From contig CALLQB010000044.1 in assembly GCA_938015295.1 (NCBI GenBank), positions 1 to 64,000 on the forward strand: a stretch of DNA of 64,000 nucleotides, given 5' to 3'. Positions within the stretch are counted from its first letter, which is position 1. The number at the start of each line of letters is the position of its first letter. Under the pieces are notes generated by a model, which saw only the letters and a list, made by a program, of their open reading frames with translations, was not told where the DNA came from and did not search any database. Positions 59,541 to 64,000 of this stretch are shown here, one piece after another. This stretch comes from an uncultured Acidimicrobiales bacterium. Its GTDB lineage: Bacteria; Actinomycetota; Acidimicrobiia; Acidimicrobiales; SHLQ01. A program made the translations under genes and the position numbers.

Positions 59541-62447
59541 GTGGCAACCTTTTCGCAAGCTTCAGACGCAGTTCAAGGATCGTTCGCTACGGGACCCTCC
59601 TCACATCCCGCCGACAACGACTTCGTCGAGCGGCACGTGGGCCCAGACCACGCCGAGATTTCACGAATGCTGAGCGCTGTCGGAGCAGCATCGCTCGATG
59701 ACCTTCTGGAATCGACGATCCCGGACTCGATTCTTGTACGAGAGCCTCTCGCACTTCGGCCCGCCCTGAGCGAGACCGACACGCTCGCTGCGCTGCGTGC
59801 AATCGCTAACCAGAACGAAGTCTTCACGTCGTTGATCGGCACCGGCTACCACGACACCGTCACGCCACCGGTGGTGTTGCGCAACGTGCTCGAAAATCCG
59901 GCCTGGTACACCGCTTACACGCCGTATCAGCCCGAAATCAGCCAGGGCCGTCTCGAAGCCTTACTCAACTTCCAGACCATGGTCGCCGACCTCACCGGTG
60001 TCGACCTGGCTAATGCCTCGATGCTCGACGAAGGCACAGCTGCGGCAGAGGCGATGACCCTGCTGCACCGAGCGACGAAGAACGAGCGCAACACCTTCGT
60101 CATCGATGCCAACTGCCATCCACAGACCATCGCGGTGATCGAGACACGGGCCGAGCCGCTCGGTATCAAGGTCGTCGTCGCCGATCGCGCGGCCCCAATC
60201 GACGCCGACGTGTTCGGCACCCTGCTGCAGTACCCGGGCACAACCGGCGAGGTGTACGACCTCGAGCCGTTGGTTACCGCCGCCCATGAAGCCGGTTCTC
60301 TGGTCGCCGTGGCAGCCGACATCTTGTCGCTGGTGCTACTCAAGTCACCCGGCGAGGCCGGAGCCGATGTGGTCGTTGGCACCACGCAACGCTTTGGCGT
60401 GCCGCTGGGGTACGGCGGACCACATGCCGGGTATCTTGCTGCGAGCGAAAAATTCAAACGGTCATTACCTGGTCGAATCGTCGGCATGTCGGTCGACACG
60501 AAAGGCCGTCCGGCATTACGCCTTGCGCTCCAGACCCGTGAGCAACACATCCGCCGCGAAAAAGCCACCAGCAACATCTGCACCGCGCAAGTACTGCTGG
60601 CCAACATCTCGGGGTTCTACGCCAGCTACCACGGCCCATCTGGCCTACGCCGCATCGCTGCACACGTCCACCGCCTCGCCGCAACCTTCGCTGCACAGAT
60701 TACTGCATCCGGCCTCGAACTTTGCCACGACCAGTTCTTCGATACCGTCACCGTCAAGGTCCCCGGTCGCGCCGACGCAATCATCGCCGCGGCCGCCGAA
60801 CAACGAATCAACCTGCGTCGAGTCGACGGTGACCGAGTCGGCGTTTCGTTCGACGAGACCAACGATCTAGCCGTGGTGCAGGCCGTTCTTGGTGCCTTTG
60901 GGGCCGACCTTGCTGACGAAACAGCCACATCTGCGTCGTCGACCATGCCCGAATCGCTACTTCGAACCGACGAGATTCTCGACCACGCCGTCTTTCACAA
61001 ATACCGCAGCGAAACCGAGATGTTGCGGTACCTGCGGTATCTCGCCGACAAAGATATCGCTCTCGATCGGTCGATGATTCCGCTCGGTTCTTGCACGATG
61101 AAGCTCAACGCGACCACCGAGATGATGCCGATCACCTGGCCCCAGTTCGGCGGGATGCACCCCTTTGCTCCAGTCGACCAGGCCGCCGGATACCTCGAAC
61201 TGACCCGCCAGCTCGAGGCAATGTTGGTTGAAATTACCGGCTACGACGCCGTTTCTCTGCAGCCCAACGCCGGTTCACAGGGCGAATTCGCTGGCCTGCT
61301 TGCGATTCGTGAGTACCACCTCGCCGCGGGCGACACCGACCGCACCATCTGTCTGATTCCGGCCTCGGCACACGGCACCAACGCTGCGAGTGCGGTCATG
61401 GCCGGCATGAAAGTTGTCGTGGTCGCGTGCGACGACGAGGGCAACGTCGATGTCGATGATCTCAAAGCCAAGGTCGTCGCTGCCGACAGCCAGCTTGCTG
61501 CCATCATGGTCACCTACCCCTCGACGCACGGTGTCTTCGAAACCTCAATCCGCGAAATCTGCGATCTCGTGCACACCTACGGCGGCCAGGTGTACCTCGA
61601 CGGCGCCAACTTCAACGCCATGGTCGGCACCGCGAAGCCCGGCAAATTCGGCGCCGACGTGAGCCACCTCAACCTGCATAAGACGTTCTGCATCCCCCAC
61701 GGTGGCGGCGGCCCAGGCGTGGGCCCGATCGGCGTGGGTGCCCATCTCGCTCCGTTTCTACCGAACCACCCGTTCGTTGAGGAGGCGGGACCAGCGTCAG
61801 GTGCCGGAGCAATCAGCGCCGCACCGTGGGGATCGGCTGGCATTTTGCCCATCTCGTGGGCCTACATCACGCTGATGGGCGCCGAGGGTCTTCGCCATGC
61901 CACCGAAATCGCGATTCTCGCCGCGAACTATGTGGCGATGCGACTCGAGCCTCACTACCCGGTTCTGTACCGCGGCGACCAAGGTCGCGTCGCTCACGAA
62001 TGCATCCTCGACCTTCGCCCGCTGAAGGACTCGACCGGTATTTCGGTCGACGATGTTGCCAAACGACTCATCGACTTCGGCTTCCACGCCCCGACGATGT
62101 CGTTCCCGGTCGCTGGAACGCTCATGATCGAACCGACCGAATCGGAGTCGCTCGAAGAGCTCGACCGGTTCTGCGATGCAATGATCGCCATTCGAGCCGA
62201 GATCACCGCTGTCGAAGACGGCACCTGGACCCCCAGCGACAACCCGCTGGTCAACGCTCCCCATACTGCCGAAGATCTCCTCGTCGACGAGTGGCCCCAT
62301 CCCTACACTCGCGAGATCGCCGCGTACCCAGTCGCCGGGCTTCGGCGCCAAAAGGTCTGGGCGCCGGTCAGCCGTATCGACAATGCACATGGCGACAAGA
62401 ACCTGGTCTGTAGCTGCCCGCCCATGTCCGACTACGAAGACAGCTAA
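59541..62447 (+). CDS. gcvP: Glycine dehydrogenase (aminomethyl-transferring), P protein
   Basis: 968 aa from a GTG (TACTCT eight bases upstream). It is the fused alpha2-type P protein with both halves in one chain. [17 protein letters not shown] opens it, [32 protein letters not shown]-type sequence follows, and [15 protein letters not shown] has the PLP lysine (Lys714). P protein decarboxylates glycine and passes the aminomethyl group to the lipoyl H protein. gcvT and gcvH are not in this window. The 80-base upstream gap is too short for a glycine riboswitch and shows none. Confidence 0.97.
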   Translation: MATFSQASDAVQGSFATGPSSHPADNDFVERHVGPDHAEISRMLSAVGAASLDDLLESTIPDSILVREPLALRPALSETDTLAALRAIANQNEVFTSLIGTGYHDTVTPPVVLRNVLENPAWYTAYTPYQPEISQGRLEALLNFQTMVADLTGVDLANASMLDEGTAAAEAMTLLHRATKNERNTFVIDANCHPQTIAVIETRAEPLGIKVVVADRAAPIDADVFGTLLQYPGTTGEVYDLEPLVTAAHEAGSLVAVAADILSLVLLKSPGEAGADVVVGTTQRFGVPLGYGGPHAGYLAASEKFKRSLPGRIVGMSVDTKGRPALRLALQTREQHIRREKATSNICTAQVLLANISGFYASYHGPSGLRRIAAHVHRLAATFAAQITASGLELCHDQFFDTVTVKVPGRADAIIAAAAEQRINLRRVDGDRVGVSFDETNDLAVVQAVLGAFGADLADETATSASSTMPESLLRTDEILDHAVFHKYRSETEMLRYLRYLADKDIALDRSMIPLGSCTMKLNATTEMMPITWPQFGGMHPFAPVDQAAGYLELTRQLEAMLVEITGYDAVSLQPNAGSQGEFAGLLAIREYHLAAGDTDRTICLIPASAHGTNAASAVMAGMKVVVVACDDEGNVDVDDLKAKVVAADSQLAAIMVTYPSTHGVFETSIREICDLVHTYGGQVYLDGANFNAMVGTAKPGKFGADVSHLNLHKTFCIPHGGGGPGVGPIGVGAHLAPFLPNHPFVEEAGPASGAGAISAAPWGSAGILPISWAYITLMGAEGLRHATEIAILAANYVAMRLEPHYPVLYRGDQGRVAHECILDLRPLKDSTGISVDDVAKRLIDFGFHAPTMSFPVAGTLMIEPTESESLEELDRFCDAMIAIRAEITAVEDGTWTPSDNPLVNAPHTAEDLLVDEWPHPYTREIAAYPVAGLRRQKVWAPVSRIDNAHGDKNLVCSCPPMSDYEDS

Positions 62448-62495
62448 GTAACAGACTTGCTATAGCGAACCGATCAACGTGCCGATGTTGATCCT

Positions 62496-63341
62496 ATGGA
62501 TACTGCACGCGCCAAGTCTGTAGAGGCGCTCAAAGACGCTGCTGCACAAACACCGGCTATGTCGTTTCACGAACCCCACGAGACCTCGGTTTTCGGTTGC
62601 CGCCTTCACGCGATTGATGAACCAACCCTTTTTGGCATGATCGAGAGCTCGATTCGGTCAAACGAACGGGTAATCGTTGCCAGTCAGAACATGCACGGTG
62701 TGCATACACATCTGATCGATCCGGCGTTCCGCCTGCTTCACGACAGTCCCGAAACCAAAGTCCATATCGATGGAACTCCGCTCGTCTGGTTGTCGAAACT
62801 CAAAGGCGACCCCGTCGGCTACGAACACCGCACCGGCTGTATCGACTGGGTCCCTGAGCTGTTTGCCCTCGCCGCGCAGCGCTCGTGGCGGATCTATCAC
62901 CTCGGTTCCACCGATGAGGCACTCGACGCCGGTCTTGCCGAGATCCGTAAAACGCACCCCGACCTGTTGATCGAAGGGCGTAACGGGTTCTTCGATGTTG
63001 ACCCGACCAGCCTCAGCAACCGGGAGGTGGTCGAAAAGATCAACGCGGCCGATCCCGATATTCTCCTCGTCGGCATGGGCATGGGCCGTCAGGAACAGTG
63101 GATTCTGCAGAACAAAGAACGCCTCAATGTCCCGGTCATCATCACCACGGGCGCCATGATCAAGCTCCTCGCCGGCGAGCTCAACATGGCTCCGCGTTGG
63201 CTTGGCCCCCTTGGCCTCGAGTGGGTGTTCCGGCTCTATGACAACTTTGGTGAAACTGCACAGCGGTACTTGATCGAGCCCTTTCACATCTTGTTCAACG
63301 CGCAGAAGCGTCGCCGAAACGCCGCGAAGCGTTCCGTCTGA
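62496..63341 (+). CDS. WecG/TagA/CpsF-family glycosyltransferase (GT26)
   Basis: 281 aa. VIVASQNMHGVHTHLIDPAFR and VHIDGTPLVWLSKL are the core motifs, the latter with the catalytic Asp found in TagA. Later blocks are DILLVGMGMGRQEQWI and the C-terminal APRWLGPLGLEWVFRLYDN, which the family uses to bind the membrane. It should add N-acetylmannosamine or a similar sugar to an undecaprenyl-linked glycan. Its stop overlaps the ChbG gene start (TGATG), so they are coupled. Confidence 0.92.
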   Translation: MDTARAKSVEALKDAAAQTPAMSFHEPHETSVFGCRLHAIDEPTLFGMIESSIRSNERVIVASQNMHGVHTHLIDPAFRLLHDSPETKVHIDGTPLVWLSKLKGDPVGYEHRTGCIDWVPELFALAAQRSWRIYHLGSTDEALDAGLAEIRKTHPDLLIEGRNGFFDVDPTSLSNREVVEKINAADPDILLVGMGMGRQEQWILQNKERLNVPVIITTGAMIKLLAGELNMAPRWLGPLGLEWVFRLYDNFGETAQRYLIEPFHILFNAQKRRRNAAKRSV

Positions 63342-64000
63342 TGCGCATCATTGTTTCTGCCGATGACTTCGGTTTCGATGAAGACACCGTGGAAGCCACC
63401 ATCGAAGCTTTCGAGTCGGGCGTCATCCGCAACACCTCGATCATGGCCAACATGCCGGCGACGAAACTTGCTGCCGACTACGCGGCCGACAATCCCCAGC
63501 ACAGCTATGGTGTGCATCTCACCTTTACCCGCGACACCGTCGAAGAACCGGTGCTCGACGCCGACCGGGTTCCCGCACTCGTTGCCGACGATGGTCTTTT
63601 CCTCGGCGGCCGCGACGCCCAGATCAGAGCTCTAAGCGGGCGTTTCCCCACCCGTCAGATCGCCGCAGAGATGGAGGCCCAGATCGGTCGAGTCATCGAC
63701 CTCGGGGTAAACGTCGACTACGTCGATAGCCACAAACATCTGCACAAGTTTCCGAATTTCCGCAAAGCATTGCCGATGGTTCTGCCTTCGTTCGGGATCT
63801 CGCACGTGCGGACCGTTCAGAACGTCTTTTATCCAGCACCCAAGAAAACGCGACCGACGGTCGTCCTGGGTGGTGTGCTGCGCGGACCGCTCGAGCGTCG
63901 TTGGCGCACGACTGAACAGTTCTATATGAGCGATGGCGACCTGGTGACCGACTGGTGGGACAAGGTTCCGTTCCCAACGTCAAACGCTGTACTTGAGGTT
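63341..64000 (+). CDS. ChbG/HpnK-family carbohydrate deacetylase (3' end cut off)
   Basis: At least 220 aa; the frame is still open at the window edge. IIVSADDFGFDEDTVEAT begins the TIM-like barrel with the Asp-Asp metal pair. YGVHLTFTRD holds the next His and VDYVDSHKHLHKFPNF the remaining ligands and catalytic His. ChbG removes an acetyl group from N,N-diacetylchitobiose, while HpnK acts on a hopanoid sugar. The one-base overlap with the WecG/TagA gene points to deacetylation of the glycan or lipid made by that enzyme. Confidence 0.88.
   Translation, partial: MRIIVSADDFGFDEDTVEATIEAFESGVIRNTSIMANMPATKLAADYAADNPQHSYGVHLTFTRDTVEEPVLDADRVPALVADDGLFLGGRDAQIRALSGRFPTRQIAAEMEAQIGRVIDLGVNVDYVDSHKHLHKFPNFRKALPMVLPSFGISHVRTVQNVFYPAPKKTRPTVVLGGVLRGPLERRWRTTEQFYMSDGDLVTDWWDKVPFPTSNAVLEV

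Overview
The window is about 64 kb of GC-rich, gene-dense chromosomal DNA with short intergenic gaps and genes on both strands. The content suggests a high-GC actinobacterium, most likely the Acidimicrobiia (Ilumatobacter-like lineages). The signs are F420-type luciferase-fold oxidoreductase, NDMA-dependent alcohol dehydrogenase, mycothiol-type DinB/MDMPI protein, EchA20-like crotonase, neocarzinostatin-like secreted proteins, DUF3048, DUF2207 and NamZ, plus very frequent leaderless genes. A DMSP-lyase-like cupin hints at a marine habitat. The taxonomic call is inference: no rRNA or tRNA gene was seen. I also saw no CRISPR array, transposase, integrase or phage gene.

Layout. 1-12.6 kb: a cut-off cupin dioxygenase, a MocR/PdxR-type regulator with a clear operator, and redox enzymes (NAD-epimerase, PhyH dioxygenase, quinone reductase, LLM oxidoreductase, HI0933 flavoprotein). 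Also here are an RRM protein, a PlsC acyltransferase, a secreted neocarzinostatin-like protein, YibE/F, a VOC protein and two unrecognised genes. 12.7-20.4 kb: an SDR-MDMPI pair, the only long non-coding stretch (14151-14795, with repeats), a kinase-like protein, an SRPBCC-DUF2293-Baeyer-Villiger monooxygenase operon and an amidohydrolase. 20.4-30.5 kb: a second neocarzinostatin-like protein, DDAH-MOSC, NDMA-dependent ADH, a TetR/desaturase divergent pair with twin operators, a FABP/TesB divergent pair, MscS with a structured leader, and a zinc-finger SDR.

30.5-49.7 kb is dominated by envelope and surface functions: a glycosyltransferase, DUF2207, NamZ lipoprotein, CDP-alcohol phosphotransferase, DUF533, a multi-pass membrane protein, an OmpA-domain protein, SurE, DUF3048 lipoprotein, and a BrkB - MBOAT - subtilase/RTX - SGNH gene run. 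The last unit looks like a trans-membrane O-acylation module with a secreted calcium-binding protease placed between its two halves, and is the most interesting arrangement in the window.

49.7-64 kb: a 56-aa ORF, SDR, HAD nucleotidase, and a compact operon of EchA20-like crotonase, nucleotidyltransferase, TrmH methyltransferase and crotonase. These are followed by a HAD phosphatase, an integral-membrane acyltransferase, an AttH/CrtC-like protein, a winged-helix AAA+ ATPase, full-length glycine decarboxylase, and a WecG/TagA glycosyltransferase overlapping a ChbG/HpnK deacetylase that runs off the end.

Transcription signals. At least fifteen genes have a TANNNT-like hexamer ending exactly six bases before the start codon, so the start codon itself is the predicted first transcribed base. 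I used this rule to choose several starts. Genes with Shine-Dalgarno sequences are a minority.
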